Counted from the stretch's first letter, positions 26,753 through 36,722 are shown. The stretch: 64,000 bases of DNA from an uncultured Clostridia bacterium (GCA_947643415.1 CANRWA010000012.1:1-64000), one strand, 5' to 3'. Program-made: numbers and translations. Notes: generated by a model not told the origin, from the letters alone.

Positions 26753-28346
26753 CTTTCATCCTCTTCTTATTCTCATACATCATAACATCTGCGCGGTTTC
26801 TTGTATCCATCAGGGATCCATCCTGACTTTCATCAAACCACGCATATCCATATGCGATAGCGATCTGTTCGATAGAACTGTTCTGATTGTATTCCTTCTC
26901 CAGTTCTCTCAATTCATCAAAGAAACTCTGCTCTATGTCTGTTTCTTCTGATTTCATCACAGAACAGAATTCATCTCCTCCAATGCGGTAACATTTTCCC
27001 TTGTCCTGAAATACTGTGCCTATCATTCTGGCAGCATTCTTAATATAACGGTCTCCTGCATCATGTCCCAGCGTATCATTACATTTCTTCAGGTCATTCA
27101 GGTCCATCATAATGATCAGGGTTGATTCTTTCTCTTCCCAGAGCCTTTCCAGGTCTTCCTCAAAGGCTGTCCTGTTAAAGAGCTCTGTCAGTTGGTCACG
27201 GTAAGCCAGCCGCTCATAGATCGCCGCCTCACGGCCTTTCTTCATTAAGGCGGTGGATTCTTTCGAAGCAGACCAGCCCAGCAGGATAATATGTGTAACA
27301 AATGCCATCCTGCCAAAGAGGTTACTGTCAAACTCACGCGACAGGAAATAGTAATTCAGAATATCCGCTGTCAACCCGGCAATATCAAGAAAAATACAAA
27401 AAATATTGATCTTAACACGGCGGTCCACATCCCCCCGGCAGATCCTACGGACTGTATAATAAATAAGAACGGCCACTGTTATTCCCATTACAATATGTGA
27501 GAAACTCAGCATAAGATACATATCCCGGATTCGGAATATCTGAAGGATAATCCCCACCACTGTATTGACCAGTGCCAGAAATATGGCAGTATTCCATGCC
27601 CAGTCCCTCTTATCCTCGTACAGGCTTCTTACAAAAAGCAGAAATGGAACTGGCAGAAGCATCAATGTAGTAAAAGCAAGATAACTGATGACAACATGAT
27701 TCTGCAGGACCAGGACATTGATTGGTACTTCATTCAGTGACCAGACCCCAAGAAGGAATGAAAACATGCCAAGATACAGCATATCTGGCTTAATGTATGT
27801 ACTGTGATGGATATAACACCAGTAACCCATCATGATAATGCCAAGTATAACTGCAATAATACAAATGGAATATGAAAAAATATTTTCTCTGATGATCATC
27901 ATGAGAAGGGAAGGTTTACTTCCTATATATACCGTTGGGATCTCAGGAGTCCTGCCATATACCGATTTAATCTGAATCGTCACAGGCATATTGGCATAAC
28001 GGGTCCGCAGGTTTATAAAATTCCATACCTGCCCTGTCGTGCTGCCAAAAGCATTTGGTCCCCTGTTTAATGCATAAGCGAGTCCCCCTGCCGCATAAAC
28101 CCTCACTTCCTCATGACAGGACAGAAATCCCAGGCAAACATTCCCCAGATCCTGTTCTGGAAATACACCATGAAGTACAAGTGTATCCTCCGTCTGTTTT
28201 GTCACTTCCAGTCCGGTAAATTTCTTTACAGAATATTCTTCCTTCTCCTGATATATATTCGTCGTAAATCTCACACGAATAAACAACAGAAACATCAAGG
28301 CGAGTACAATAACAACACCATACCCCTTAATAAGATTTTTCGTCAC
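26736..28346 (-). CDS. Membrane diguanylate cyclase (7TM-type sensor plus GGDEF)
   Basis: A 536-residue protein, probably making cyclic-di-GMP in response to an external signal. It has an N-terminal membrane segment and a periplasm-facing region (about 30-145). A block of about seven hydrophobic segments follows (about 150-360), in the style of 7TMR-DISM proteins. The C-terminal GGDEF domain starts near YRDQLTELFNRTAFEEDL. The active-site motif is intact (RIGGDEFC). No RxxD inhibitory site precedes it, so product inhibition is not expected. It is monocistronic. Confidence 0.87.
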   Translation of the reverse strand: MTKNLIKGYGVVIVLALMFLLFIRVRFTTNIYQEKEEYSVKKFTGLEVTKQTEDTLVLHGVFPEQDLGNVCLGFLSCHEEVRVYAAGGLAYALNRGPNAFGSTTGQVWNFINLRTRYANMPVTIQIKSVYGRTPEIPTVYIGSKPSLLMMIIRENIFSYSICIIAVILGIIMMGYWCYIHHSTYIKPDMLYLGMFSFLLGVWSLNEVPINVLVLQNHVVISYLAFTTLMLLPVPFLLFVRSLYEDKRDWAWNTAIFLALVNTVVGIILQIFRIRDMYLMLSFSHIVMGITVAVLIYYTVRRICRGDVDRRVKINIFCIFLDIAGLTADILNYYFLSREFDSNLFGRMAFVTHIILLGWSASKESTALMKKGREAAIYERLAYRDQLTELFNRTAFEEDLERLWEEKESTLIIMMDLNDLKKCNDTLGHDAGDRYIKNAARMIGTVFQDKGKCYRIGGDEFCSVMKSEETDIEQSFFDELRELEKEYNQNSSIEQIAIAYGYAWFDESQDGSLMDTRNRADVMMYENKKRMKAGEAS

Positions 28347-28504
28347 TTCTGCATCTCCCCCAATAGTTCCACTTCATGTAATCTAACGTAAACACCGTAC
28401 ATATATTATAGTTTATTGTATCATAAGATCACCGACTATTCAACGGTTCAATGACGAAAAAAATATAGGACACTAAACTGGTTACTGTTCACTCAGTCAG
28501 CTAT

Positions 28505-30457
28505 TTAATCGTGGGGGCAGGGCAGCGGATTCTGTACTGTCTCTTGCTGGTATTCCCTATACCTTCCTTTTGTCTCATTCTTCACTTCATATAATGCCTC
28601 ATCTGCATGGTTAAGAAGTACCGTTATGCTCTGTTGTGTTCCATCTGCACAGGCAAACCCGGCAGATGCACTGATCACTATATTGTTTGTCTCCGACAAT
28701 ATAACAGGACATTCATTGAGCACTTTATAAAATTCATTCACATATCCTCTTACCTCTGGCACATCATGGCAATGGAAGATGAACATACAAAATTCGTCGC
28801 CGGAACGCCGTGCTGTAATGTAATGTTCTTCCGGCATAGATAACATTACCTTTGCGAAGCTTTCCAGATACTTGTCTCCTATATCATGGCCATATGTGTC
28901 ATTGATGGTCTTAAACGAATCCAGGTCCATCATGACAGCAGCACATATTTCATCTTCTGGCAAGCTTTGCAGGATCTCTGATGCCAGATCTTTAAAATAT
29001 GGGAATTTATACAATCCAGTAAGGGGATCATGAGTATTTTCATACTGCATCTGTATCTTCTGTATCACCTGGTCGCTGACATCTGTAATAACCCCAAGAT
29101 TTCCACGGGAGGATTCTGCCATATGGATGCAGACATATTGAGAGTCACTTACCCGATAGATATCTTCTTCTCCTTTCAGCGGCACCTTTGTAATATTATG
29201 GATGTATTCATCAAACAAATCTGGATCACAGTAAAGTTCCTCTGCCGTCTGTTCTGGGATATCAAGAAGCTGTCTTAATCCAGGCGTAGCAAAGACATAA
29301 CCTGCCCCTGTTTCATATTCAAATGCTGCCAGTGGAATCCCGCTGATCTTAATAATAGAAGAAATCCGGTCAGAAAGGCTTACAATACTTTTTACCATCG
29401 CATTGATTCCATTACTTAACTTCTTAAATTCCGGATTGCCACTTTCTTCCACAGCAGTATCCAGATTTCCCGCTGTTATGGCTTCAAGCTTTCCAATAAT
29501 GCGGTGTATCCCTCCTACCACTTTTTGCCTGACAAGATAATTTAGCAAAAGCAGAACGGCCACTTCTATCAGCAGTAAACATATAAATGTAGTAAGCACA
29601 TTGCTCCATAATTTATGAAAAATCTGATGCCTTGGTACAGTGCCACAGATCATTACATTGCCATACTGCTGAGCCGCCACATACATAACCCTGCCATTTT
29701 CCCCTTCTTTGTAGGCTCCCCCCGTGCATTCCTTCAGTTCGTCCAACTGATAATACTCTGCCGAAAACTGTCTGTCCATTCCATCGGAATGTCCTAATAT
29801 TTTTCCTGTTGTACAATCAACAGCAAAAAGTTCCTCTCCCACATCTGTAGGAAATTTAGAAAAGATATATTCATATGTATTCCTTGACTGAGCCTCCATC
29901 TGCCTGACAGGCTCAAAACCAACCTGAACAAATCCCTTCTGCCCCTTTCGGGCAACTCCAATGTATTTCATAACCTTGCCTTCTGCCGCATTTGGCTGTG
30001 GCTCCTGAATTAGATACGCATCCTCATCTTTATTTTCGAGCAACGAAAGAAACTCCCTCGTCTGCTCATGATCATCCATGTCAATTCCAATATATTGTGA
30101 CACAGAAGCAGAAACAATCATACCATTCTCATCTATCACATGAAGTTCATCTACATTAAGAAGTTCAGCCAGGTACTGCATCTGCTGCACATCCATGGAT
30201 ATCTCTTTATGATGATCCATGACATAGGTTGCTGCCCTCGCTCTTGTGAGGTAATCCGTATCCAGGCTTTTGTTAAGCTCAGCAAGCTCATCACTATTAT
30301 TTTCCATTATATGCATAACCTGTCCTGATTTTGTGAGAAATGTACTAAACTGTTGGCTTTCCAGTGACTGCAGCATAAACAAAAAATTAATGAATAAAAT
30401 GAGCAAAATAGCAGACGTAATAATGGCAGCTGTATATTTAACAAAGGTCTTCTGCAT
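28505..30457 (-). CDS. Membrane diguanylate cyclase with Cache-like sensor and HAMP
   Basis: A 650-residue protein. It has an N-terminal membrane helix (about 7-28), an extracellular sensor of about 250 residues (dCache-like), a second helix near residue 285, a HAMP-type linker, and a PAS-like segment. The GGDEF domain is at the C-terminus. The catalytic motif reads RRSGDEFC, with Ser in the first position, a variant found in some active cyclases. No RxxD site is seen. The ATG at 30457 follows GGGAGGTAATCCGA. It is 38 bp after the histidine kinase gene on the same strand and may be part of that operon. Confidence 0.85.
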   Translation of the reverse strand: MQKTFVKYTAAIITSAILLILFINFLFMLQSLESQQFSTFLTKSGQVMHIMENNSDELAELNKSLDTDYLTRARAATYVMDHHKEISMDVQQMQYLAELLNVDELHVIDENGMIVSASVSQYIGIDMDDHEQTREFLSLLENKDEDAYLIQEPQPNAAEGKVMKYIGVARKGQKGFVQVGFEPVRQMEAQSRNTYEYIFSKFPTDVGEELFAVDCTTGKILGHSDGMDRQFSAEYYQLDELKECTGGAYKEGENGRVMYVAAQQYGNVMICGTVPRHQIFHKLWSNVLTTFICLLLIEVAVLLLLNYLVRQKVVGGIHRIIGKLEAITAGNLDTAVEESGNPEFKKLSNGINAMVKSIVSLSDRISSIIKISGIPLAAFEYETGAGYVFATPGLRQLLDIPEQTAEELYCDPDLFDEYIHNITKVPLKGEEDIYRVSDSQYVCIHMAESSRGNLGVITDVSDQVIQKIQMQYENTHDPLTGLYKFPYFKDLASEILQSLPEDEICAAVMMDLDSFKTINDTYGHDIGDKYLESFAKVMLSMPEEHYITARRSGDEFCMFIFHCHDVPEVRGYVNEFYKVLNECPVILSETNNIVISASAGFACADGTQQSITVLLNHADEALYEVKNETKGRYREYQQETVQNPLPCPHD

Positions 30458-30495
30458 TCGGATTACCTCCCTGATAAATGGTCTGACCAATGTTA

Positions 30496-31836
30496 TTATA
30501 ACCTATTTTCGCACTTTCCTTCTTCCCTTTTTTGCAAAAAATCCCCCTGAAATTTCGCATGCATCATAATATGAAATACTCCATCCTCGCAATAGCAGAC
30601 AAAACTGCCCCCGATCTTTTCTGAAAATGCCTGTGCCCCCTGCATCCCGAAACCGTGGTCCCTGCCTCTGTTACTCTTTGGCAGCCCACTGACAGGATCA
30701 AATTCTATCTCCTCCCCATACTGATTTTCCATCTGGATCAAAAAATAATCTTCTGTACAATGAAGCTTAATTACGACATATCTTTTTTTGCCATCCAGTT
30801 CCTTTACACAATTCAGGGCATTTTCAAACAAATTGGCAATGACGGCCGCCAGCTCATATGAATTCACTTTAATGTCCCTTCCCACCCGTATATCATGATC
30901 CACATGAACCTTCATGGCATGGGCGCGTTCCATCCAGCTCGTAAAGATCGTATTAATCACCAGGTTGCTGCAATACTCTGTCACTTTATTTTCTTCTGCT
31001 GCCTTGCTGATATACTCTACAGTCTTCCGAATCTCATCATATTCTCCCTGGTCCAACAGGGAATTTATCATACCTGAATAGTGCCGCATGTCATGGCGCA
31101 GTATCTTCATGTTCTGTTCTGACTGTTCCATCAGGTGATACTGGTCTTCCAGAGCGCCGATATAAGACTCATAGAGAACATTCTTCCAGTAAATATTTAT
31201 CCTCCTGGATTCACTTTCCATATAGCGCAGTGCAACAATATAAGATACAAACATCGTTATGATAAAGACCATTGTGCCGAGTATGCTGTCTGGATTATCA
31301 TATAATGAATAGGGAAAGAAAATAAGACAGGAAAACCCACAGTAAAAAAATACAGGAATCAGGCATAATTCCCATTTATCTGACAGATATTCTTTCTCAA
31401 GATATTGAAACCATATCTTCCTGATCCGAAAGATGAGGAGAAGGAGAATAATAAGATGAACCGCTAAACTGCCTAAAAGTGACACAGGAACATTCCCAGT
31501 CCATATATACAGGACAGGGGCTGTGATGCTCCCAGCGATGACATAGTTAGAAGAACTGAGCCCCATAAACAACGCCTTACTGTTCCTTCTGGCAGAGATT
31601 AGGACCGCCGTAAACTGCGTGACAAATATCTGAATCACTGTTACGATAAAATAACAGACACTGCTATCGGGATATAAGATCAATTTCACCAGGTCCAACA
31701 GGCATAATGCCATAAAAGAACTAAAGCAGATAAGAACTGTTCTGCCTTTTGAATAACGGTGTGCAGTGAAAAGATAGATAAATAACAGCAGGAAAATATG
31801 GCTAAGCATATAAGATATATTAGAAAAGTAATTCAT
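30496..31836 (-). CDS. GHKL-family sensor histidine kinase
   Basis: A 446-residue membrane kinase of the AgrC/LytS-like GHKL group. About six hydrophobic segments occupy residues 1-210. The phospho-acceptor region contains LRHDMRHYSGMI. The ATPase domain has the N-box NLFENALNC and the G-box DHGFGMQGA. Such kinases usually sense peptides and signal to LytTR regulators. The cognate regulator is immediately upstream. The ATG at 31836 follows GGGAGGACAGACAGA; a longer reading lacks a ribosome site. Confidence 0.9.
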   Translation of the reverse strand: MNYFSNISYMLSHIFLLLFIYLFTAHRYSKGRTVLICFSSFMALCLLDLVKLILYPDSSVCYFIVTVIQIFVTQFTAVLISARRNSKALFMGLSSSNYVIAGSITAPVLYIWTGNVPVSLLGSLAVHLIILLLLIFRIRKIWFQYLEKEYLSDKWELCLIPVFFYCGFSCLIFFPYSLYDNPDSILGTMVFIITMFVSYIVALRYMESESRRINIYWKNVLYESYIGALEDQYHLMEQSEQNMKILRHDMRHYSGMINSLLDQGEYDEIRKTVEYISKAAEENKVTEYCSNLVINTIFTSWMERAHAMKVHVDHDIRVGRDIKVNSYELAAVIANLFENALNCVKELDGKKRYVVIKLHCTEDYFLIQMENQYGEEIEFDPVSGLPKSNRGRDHGFGMQGAQAFSEKIGGSFVCYCEDGVFHIMMHAKFQGDFLQKREEGKCENRL

Positions 31837-31844
31837 TCTGTCTG

Positions 31845-31908
31845 TCCTCCCAGCCTGACGCCGCCAATCCAAATACTCCCCGTAGAGCTTTCGATTGGCA
31901 GCGTTGAG
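31845..31908. repeat. Hairpin repeat between regulator and kinase genes
   Basis: CTCAACGCTGCCAATC and GATTGGCGGCGTCAG form an imperfect inverted repeat. The first arm matches the AGCTCAACGGC... repeat family found at 21083, 36540 and 59408. It may attenuate expression of the kinase relative to the regulator. Confidence 0.5.
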
Positions 31909-32643
31909 CTATCTGTACTGATCTGAGATATAGGTAAGGTATTCCTTTTTTACGTCGGCTGCCCTTTTTCTGCTTATCGGTATACTGCTGCCGCTCTCTA
32001 ACAAAATACTGTCCCGGTCCAGCTGTCTCACATACCGCATATTTACCAGAAAAGACTTGTGAACATGCAGAAAACTACTGTCACTGGCCAATTCCCGGAT
32101 CTCTTCATCAAAGGAACCCCGGATAAAGATACTCTTTATGACTTCCCCATTCACCAGATGGACTGCCAGCATCCGGGAAGAATTTTCAATATATTCAATC
32201 TGGGAATACAACACCGAAACCAAGCCTCCCTTGGTCCGCACCAGATACCGTGATCCGTTCGCAGGCTCTGAATAAGAAAAAGCACAGTCAAGCGCCTCAA
32301 ACAGCTGGTCCTCCCGAAGCGGTTTCAGCAAATACCGGATCGCATGTACATCGTAGGCTTCCATGGCAAACTCATTGGAAGAAGTAATATAGATAATTGT
32401 CTTTTCACTTCCACATCTGCGGAGCTTATTCCCCAGAGCAATTCCTGATTTTTCTGGCATGATCATGTCCAGAATATACAGGTCCGCTATCTCTTTCGCC
32501 TGTATCTTCCCATACAGCTGCAGGGCATCGGAGAACTTCTCCACCTCAAAAGATACTTTAGGATTTCTTTCACAATATTTTAGCAATACACTCTCAATTG
32601 TCATTAAATCCTCAATGCTGTCATCGCAAATCGCCACTTTCAT
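31909..32643 (-). CDS. LytTR-family response regulator
   Basis: A 244-residue two-component regulator. The receiver domain has the acidic pair in AICDDS and the phospho-acceptor Asp in LYILDMIMPEKSG, with the conserved Lys in RYLLKPL. The LytTR DNA-binding domain covers about 135-235 (YIENSSRMLAVHL, FLHVHKSFLVNMRYV). It lies 23 bp downstream of the GH43 gene with an AGGAGGAAATTC ribosome site and no terminator between, then continues to the kinase. Confidence 0.93.
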   Translation of the reverse strand: MKVAICDDSIEDLMTIESVLLKYCERNPKVSFEVEKFSDALQLYGKIQAKEIADLYILDMIMPEKSGIALGNKLRRCGSEKTIIYITSSNEFAMEAYDVHAIRYLLKPLREDQLFEALDCAFSYSEPANGSRYLVRTKGGLVSVLYSQIEYIENSSRMLAVHLVNGEVIKSIFIRGSFDEEIRELASDSSFLHVHKSFLVNMRYVRQLDRDSILLESGSSIPISRKRAADVKKEYLTYISDQYR

Positions 32644-32666
32644 GAATTTCCTCCTATTAGGATACC

Positions 32667-34007
32667 TTATAATAAATCCCCCACACGCTTTGCCCAGAAA
32701 GGAACTCCATCCTTAGACATTCCACAGAGTGCGATAGTGGGCTGGTTTCTCTCATGATCCCATACGGCATTTACAAATGCGGTTTCCTCATGGGGACCAT
32801 AAGTGATCGTCATCCTGCCGTCTTTATAGTGCCATTTTCCCTGAATGGAACAGCACTCATAATAATCATTCTTATTTTTCAGTTTCATTCCCACTGCTGT
32901 CTGGATTCCCTGTGGCAAAGTACTGATGAGGTTGATTCTCTCATACCGCCCCTGCAGTGCTTCCTTCGGAATCTCCTGATCCACCTCTCCGCTGTATCGT
33001 TCAGCGCTCACCACCGGCCAGCCTTCTTCTGTCCAATACATCTTACGGACCTGCATAGTAGATGGCTCACCTTTTGTGATATAATTTTTTTCCCGTACAT
33101 GATATATGATGTACCAGCTTCCGTCTCTGTCGTGAAGAACGGAATTATGCCCCGGCGCCATATAAGAAGTTCCATCACTCCAACAGTAGCCACAGACCTG
33201 CATCAGCCCGATGCTGTTATCCGGATCTGTGATATCTGTCAATTCACGGCCATGAAAATCCAGAAAAGGTCCCAATATAGAACGGCTTCTTCCCACACGA
33301 ACCTGATAATCCATTTTTAATGAACCATAAGATACGAACAGGTAATAATATCCTGTCTCTTCATTATAGATCATATAGGGTCCCTCGACACCAGTGCTGA
33401 GCCATGCGGGACGACGTGCCAGACAGGTTCCGATCCCCTCTTCTGCAGCAAGACCAGTCTCCTTGTCCAGTCTCAGGACATGGCAGCCGCCCCAGAAAGA
33501 ACCATATACCATATACATATCGCCGTTTTCCACATCCGTTATAATGTTCGCATCAATGGCATTCACACTCAGCCGGTCACTGGTTTTCAGCACGATCCCA
33601 CGGGGCCGAAATGGTCCCTCCGGAGAATCGGCAACAGCCAGAAAGATACAGGACTGCTGAACCCCAAAAGTCGAATTGGAACAGTATAGACGGTACTCGT
33701 CTCCCACCTTCACGATGTCCGGTGCCCAGATATCTTTTCCTCCCGTCCAGTCTGAGGCTTCTTTCGGCGGTTTCTCCACTACCTTTCCCACCTTCTCCCA
33801 ATGGATCAGGTCTTTCGATCTCTGGCAGACTGCACCTGTGCCATATATGTAATAATTGCCGGAAACCTCATCCTGATAGATCGCCGGGTCATGAGTCAGC
33901 CATAGACCGATGGGGCTGTCCATTGTTATTTTCCCCTCCAGTTCTTTCAGGATTGATTTTGGCGGCTCTTTGGGCGGTTCCTTTGGATATCTTATATTTG
34001 CAATCAT
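32667..34007 (-). CDS. Glycoside hydrolase family 43 (arabinanase-like)
   Basis: A 446-residue five-bladed beta-propeller hydrolase. The expected GH43 acids are in THDPAIYQDE (general base), WAPDIVKVGDEYRLY (pKa modulator) and STGVEGPYMIYNEE (general acid). A C-terminal beta domain (about 310-446) follows, as in endo-1,5-alpha-L-arabinanases. There is no signal peptide, so it should act on imported oligosaccharides. The ATG at 34007 is 8 nt after GGAG; an upstream ATG at 34025 lacks a ribosome site. It follows araA, supporting arabinan or arabino-oligosaccharide use. Confidence 0.88.
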   Translation of the reverse strand: MIANIRYPKEPPKEPPKSILKELEGKITMDSPIGLWLTHDPAIYQDEVSGNYYIYGTGAVCQRSKDLIHWEKVGKVVEKPPKEASDWTGGKDIWAPDIVKVGDEYRLYCSNSTFGVQQSCIFLAVADSPEGPFRPRGIVLKTSDRLSVNAIDANIITDVENGDMYMVYGSFWGGCHVLRLDKETGLAAEEGIGTCLARRPAWLSTGVEGPYMIYNEETGYYYLFVSYGSLKMDYQVRVGRSRSILGPFLDFHGRELTDITDPDNSIGLMQVCGYCWSDGTSYMAPGHNSVLHDRDGSWYIIYHVREKNYITKGEPSTMQVRKMYWTEEGWPVVSAERYSGEVDQEIPKEALQGRYERINLISTLPQGIQTAVGMKLKNKNDYYECCSIQGKWHYKDGRMTITYGPHEETAFVNAVWDHERNQPTIALCGMSKDGVPFWAKRVGDLL

Positions 34008-34044
34008 TCTTCTATCTCCATTCATAAGCTATAAAAGATAAAGC

Positions 34045-34081
34045 AGAGAGGCGTGGGAACATAACGTTCCTACGCCTCTCC
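34045..34081 (-). terminator. Hairpin between araA and GH43
   Basis: The stem GAGAGGCGTGGGAAC / GTTCCTACGCCTCTC is nearly perfect. The trailing T content on the minus strand is modest (CTTTATCTTTT), so it may be a leaky terminator or an mRNA-processing stem inside an operon. Confidence 0.65.
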
Positions 34082-34117
34082 AAAACGGCGTATCCCACGC
34101 CGCCCTACAAATCTGGT

Positions 34118-35614
34118 TTAGCGGTAAAATACCTCGCCAAGCATAAGATCACGCTTAAAGTCACGAATCTTTGTATCTTTATCAATATATACTGCCTCAA
34201 TTCCCATAGCAGAAGCCCAGTCTCCCATCTGCTCTGCAGTGAGGTCATAAGAAAATGCGGTATGATGGGCACCACCTGCAAGAATCCATGCCTCAGCTCC
34301 TGTATACAGATCTGGCTCTGGTGTCCAGAAAGCAGTTGCAACTGGAAGTTTCGGCATATCCTTCTCTGTCTTCTTGCATTCTACATCATTGATGATCAGG
34401 CGGAAACGATTACCAAGATCAATCAGGGAAGTAGCAATACCATGCCCCTCTTTCGCAGTAAATACGAGACGGGTTGGATCTTCTCTGTCACCCATGGACA
34501 ATGGCTGGCACTTAATACTGATCGGACCATCCGCAATACTTGGACAGATCTCAAGCATATGAGCCTGAAGGATACCCTCTTTTCCTTTCACCATATTGTA
34601 TGTATAGTCCTCCAGCATGGAAGTACCCTTTGCATCTTTCATTCCCGCTGTCATGATCTTCATCAGGCGCACCATAGCAGCGACTTTCCAGTCACCCTCT
34701 GCCCCAAAGCCATAACCTTTCTCTTCCAAACGCTGGATCGCAAGTCCCGGAAGCTGTTTCAGGGCACCAAGATCACCAAAATGGGTTACAATCGCCTGAT
34801 AATTCTTTTCCTGCAGGAAACGCTCGAAACCAATTTCGATCTGTGCTTGTACGGCAACATGTTTCTTGAATTCCTCCGGATCCCTTCCCTCTAAAAGAAT
34901 ATCATACTTCTCATAATACTCATCCACCAGTGCATTGGTATCAGAAGCGGATACAGAGGCAACACAATCTGCGATCTCATTGACAGGATATGCATCGATC
35001 TCCCATCCGAATTTAATCTGCGCTTCTACCTTATCCCCCTCTGTCACCGCTACATTACGCATATTGTCAGCAACACGCATAACGCGGATATGGCTGCTCT
35101 CCATAATACCAACTGCAGTGCGCATCCAGGAAGCGATCTTATTCTGAACGATCGGATCAGACCAGTGGCCAACTACAACTTTGCGCTCAATGCGCATACG
35201 GCTTACAATGTGGCCATACTCACGGTCTCCATGGGCTGCCTGGTTCTCATTCATGAAATCCATATCAATGGTATCATATGGAAGTTCCTCATTAAACTGC
35301 GTATGTAAATGCAGAAGCGGCTTTCTGTATTCCTGAAGACCGAGAATCCATGATTTTGCCGGAGAGAATGTGTGCATCCAGGTAATAACCCCTGCACAGT
35401 TGTCGTCCGAATTTGCTTCATTAAATGTCTTACGGATCAGCTCATTTGTGATCAAAGTTGGTTTCCAGACCACCTCATAAGGCAGTAACCCCGACTGATT
35501 CAGCGCCTCCACCATCTTCTTGGAATGCTCTGCTACATTAGCGAGGCATTCATCACCGTATAAATCCTGTGAACCGGTGCAAAACCAAAATTTGTAGTCT
35601 TTTGATAATAACAT
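34118..35614 (-). CDS. araA: L-arabinose isomerase
   Basis: A 498-residue enzyme that converts L-arabinose to L-ribulose. Family segments include FWFCTGSQDLYGDE at the N-terminus, GVITWMHTFSPAKSWI, and GFGAEGDWKVAAMVRLMKIM with the metal-binding Glu. The metal-binding His is in LGGAHHTAFS-like form near the C-terminus. The start ATG at 35614 follows AAAAGGAGGTACGAA. It is the first gene of a co-directional run; araB and araD are not in the window. Confidence 0.96.
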   Translation of the reverse strand: MLLSKDYKFWFCTGSQDLYGDECLANVAEHSKKMVEALNQSGLLPYEVVWKPTLITNELIRKTFNEANSDDNCAGVITWMHTFSPAKSWILGLQEYRKPLLHLHTQFNEELPYDTIDMDFMNENQAAHGDREYGHIVSRMRIERKVVVGHWSDPIVQNKIASWMRTAVGIMESSHIRVMRVADNMRNVAVTEGDKVEAQIKFGWEIDAYPVNEIADCVASVSASDTNALVDEYYEKYDILLEGRDPEEFKKHVAVQAQIEIGFERFLQEKNYQAIVTHFGDLGALKQLPGLAIQRLEEKGYGFGAEGDWKVAAMVRLMKIMTAGMKDAKGTSMLEDYTYNMVKGKEGILQAHMLEICPSIADGPISIKCQPLSMGDREDPTRLVFTAKEGHGIATSLIDLGNRFRLIINDVECKKTEKDMPKLPVATAFWTPEPDLYTGAEAWILAGGAHHTAFSYDLTAEQMGDWASAMGIEAVYIDKDTKIRDFKRDLMLGEVFYR

Positions 35615-35676
35615 TTCGTACCTCCTTTTAACCAGGATAATCATATCCCCTATGAATCCTGTCTTAATTTGATTCT

Positions 35677-35706
35677 ATTATACATCTTATATAGGGGTCA
35701 TTACAA
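35677..35706 (-). promoter_or_regulatory. Probable araA promoter
   Basis: On the minus strand TTGTAA and TATAAT are 18 bp apart. An inverted pair CCCCTAT ... ATAGGGG brackets the -10 region and start site and may be an operator. Confidence 0.5.
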
Positions 35707-35759
35707 GTGATTTTTTTGAAAATATTGCTGCCTGAAGCAACAACAAGTTACTTTTATAT

Positions 35760-36275
35760 CCCAGCCAGCTTTTTGATCATTCGGGCAGCGGTTTTGTACT
35801 GTCTGCTGCCCGATATACCACGCCCAGCGAAAAATAGCATGTTTCCTCCGGTTGCAAAAGCATTACGCTGCCTTTCGCAAAACTCGCTGTCTGCCGCCGT
35901 TTTCCTGCCTTTTTGCGGCATAGCCGCCCGCCGGTCCTTATGCACCACCTTTGGTTCCTTATCCCTGCGGGCAGCACCAAAGGTGCTGATCCATGAAAGG
36001 AGCATGCCAAAAATAAATATATTTATTTTCTGGCATCTCCTTTCCATGGACAGATGCCCTGCATCTGCCCGCAGTATAAATAGGCCTGGCTTCGGTGGTG
36101 CATTAGTACCGTTGCGTGGCGGCTTCTAGTGCAAACGTGCTGCAAGAAGGCAGAAAAACGGCGGCAGACATCTCAGACAATGCTCCGGCAGCGTATCTGC
36201 AACTGGAGGAAACAATATTTTTCGGGGTGTGGTATAAGGACAGCAGACAGTACAAGACCCGCTGCTCTGGCTGAA
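35760..36275. repeat. About 515-bp fold-back (imperfect palindrome) element
   Basis: The two halves are imperfect inverted copies about a centre near 36019 (AAATAAATATATTTATTT). Matching pairs include TCCATG-AAGGAG with CTCCTTTCCATGGA, CTGCCCGCAG with its inverse, and the CGGCGGCAGACA segments. The outermost pair is the CAGCAGACAGTACAA blocks at about 35790 and 36240. Short open stretches on either strand are by-products of the repeat. It occupies the araA-to-36333 gap. Confidence 0.7.
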
Positions 36276-36332
36276 GAGTGAAAAGTAACAACAAAAACGG
36301 GGGATGCCATAAACTGCATTCCCCCATAGCCC

Positions 36333-36518
36333 TTATTCTTTCTCCCTCACAAAAGGCGGTTCATAATCATACACATCCTGATAGGATTCCCGCTCAGCCT
36401 CACTCACCGGAGCTCTGTACATAATGCCAGTACAGTCCGTCGTTGAACAGGAACTCAGATTCTCTATACCTTCACCAAACTCAAACTCATGGTAATCAAT
36501 CTTTTTATCTTTCTCCAT
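36333..36518 (-). CDS. Small acidic protein, unknown function
   Basis: A 61-residue, acidic, soluble protein. It contains the Cys pair in SCSTTDCTG and ends in a Tyr/Pro/Glu-rich tail. The ATG at 36518 follows TGGAGGTAGTATC. I do not recognise the family. No operon partner is close. The good ribosome site and balanced composition support it as a real gene. Confidence 0.55.
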   Translation of the reverse strand: MEKDKKIDYHEFEFGEGIENLSSCSTTDCTGIMYRAPVSEAERESYQDVYDYEPPFVREKE

Positions 36519-36619
36519 GATACTACCTCCATTCATGTTTTAGCTCAACGGCATCAATTTGAACCCGCCGTTCAGTTACAGTTAGTATCGGCAGAGAAGA
36601 ATTTTATTATTCAGATTTA

Positions 36620-36692
36620 TTTATTCGCGCGGAGGCAAAGTGAGGATGATGCCAATAAATCTGCACCATCTGAGCGTACCCGCGGGGTATTT
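36620..36692 (+). repeat. Dispersed intergenic repeat, copy 2
   Basis: Diverged copy of the repeat at 2019-2100, in the same orientation. It lies between the small acidic protein gene and the alarmone synthetase gene. Confidence 0.75.
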
Positions 36693-36722
36693 GACTAACA
36701 GTTCCTTACCATTCATATCCCG

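Noticed and set aside
35754..36327. Open readings of about 70-140 codons on both strands near 36 kb
   Set aside because: They lie in the two arms of the fold-back repeat, have no ribosome sites and resemble no family.
36541..36722. Small RNA gene between the acidic protein and the alarmone synthetase
   Set aside because: The sequence is accounted for by two short dispersed repeats; no promoter and terminator pair was found.
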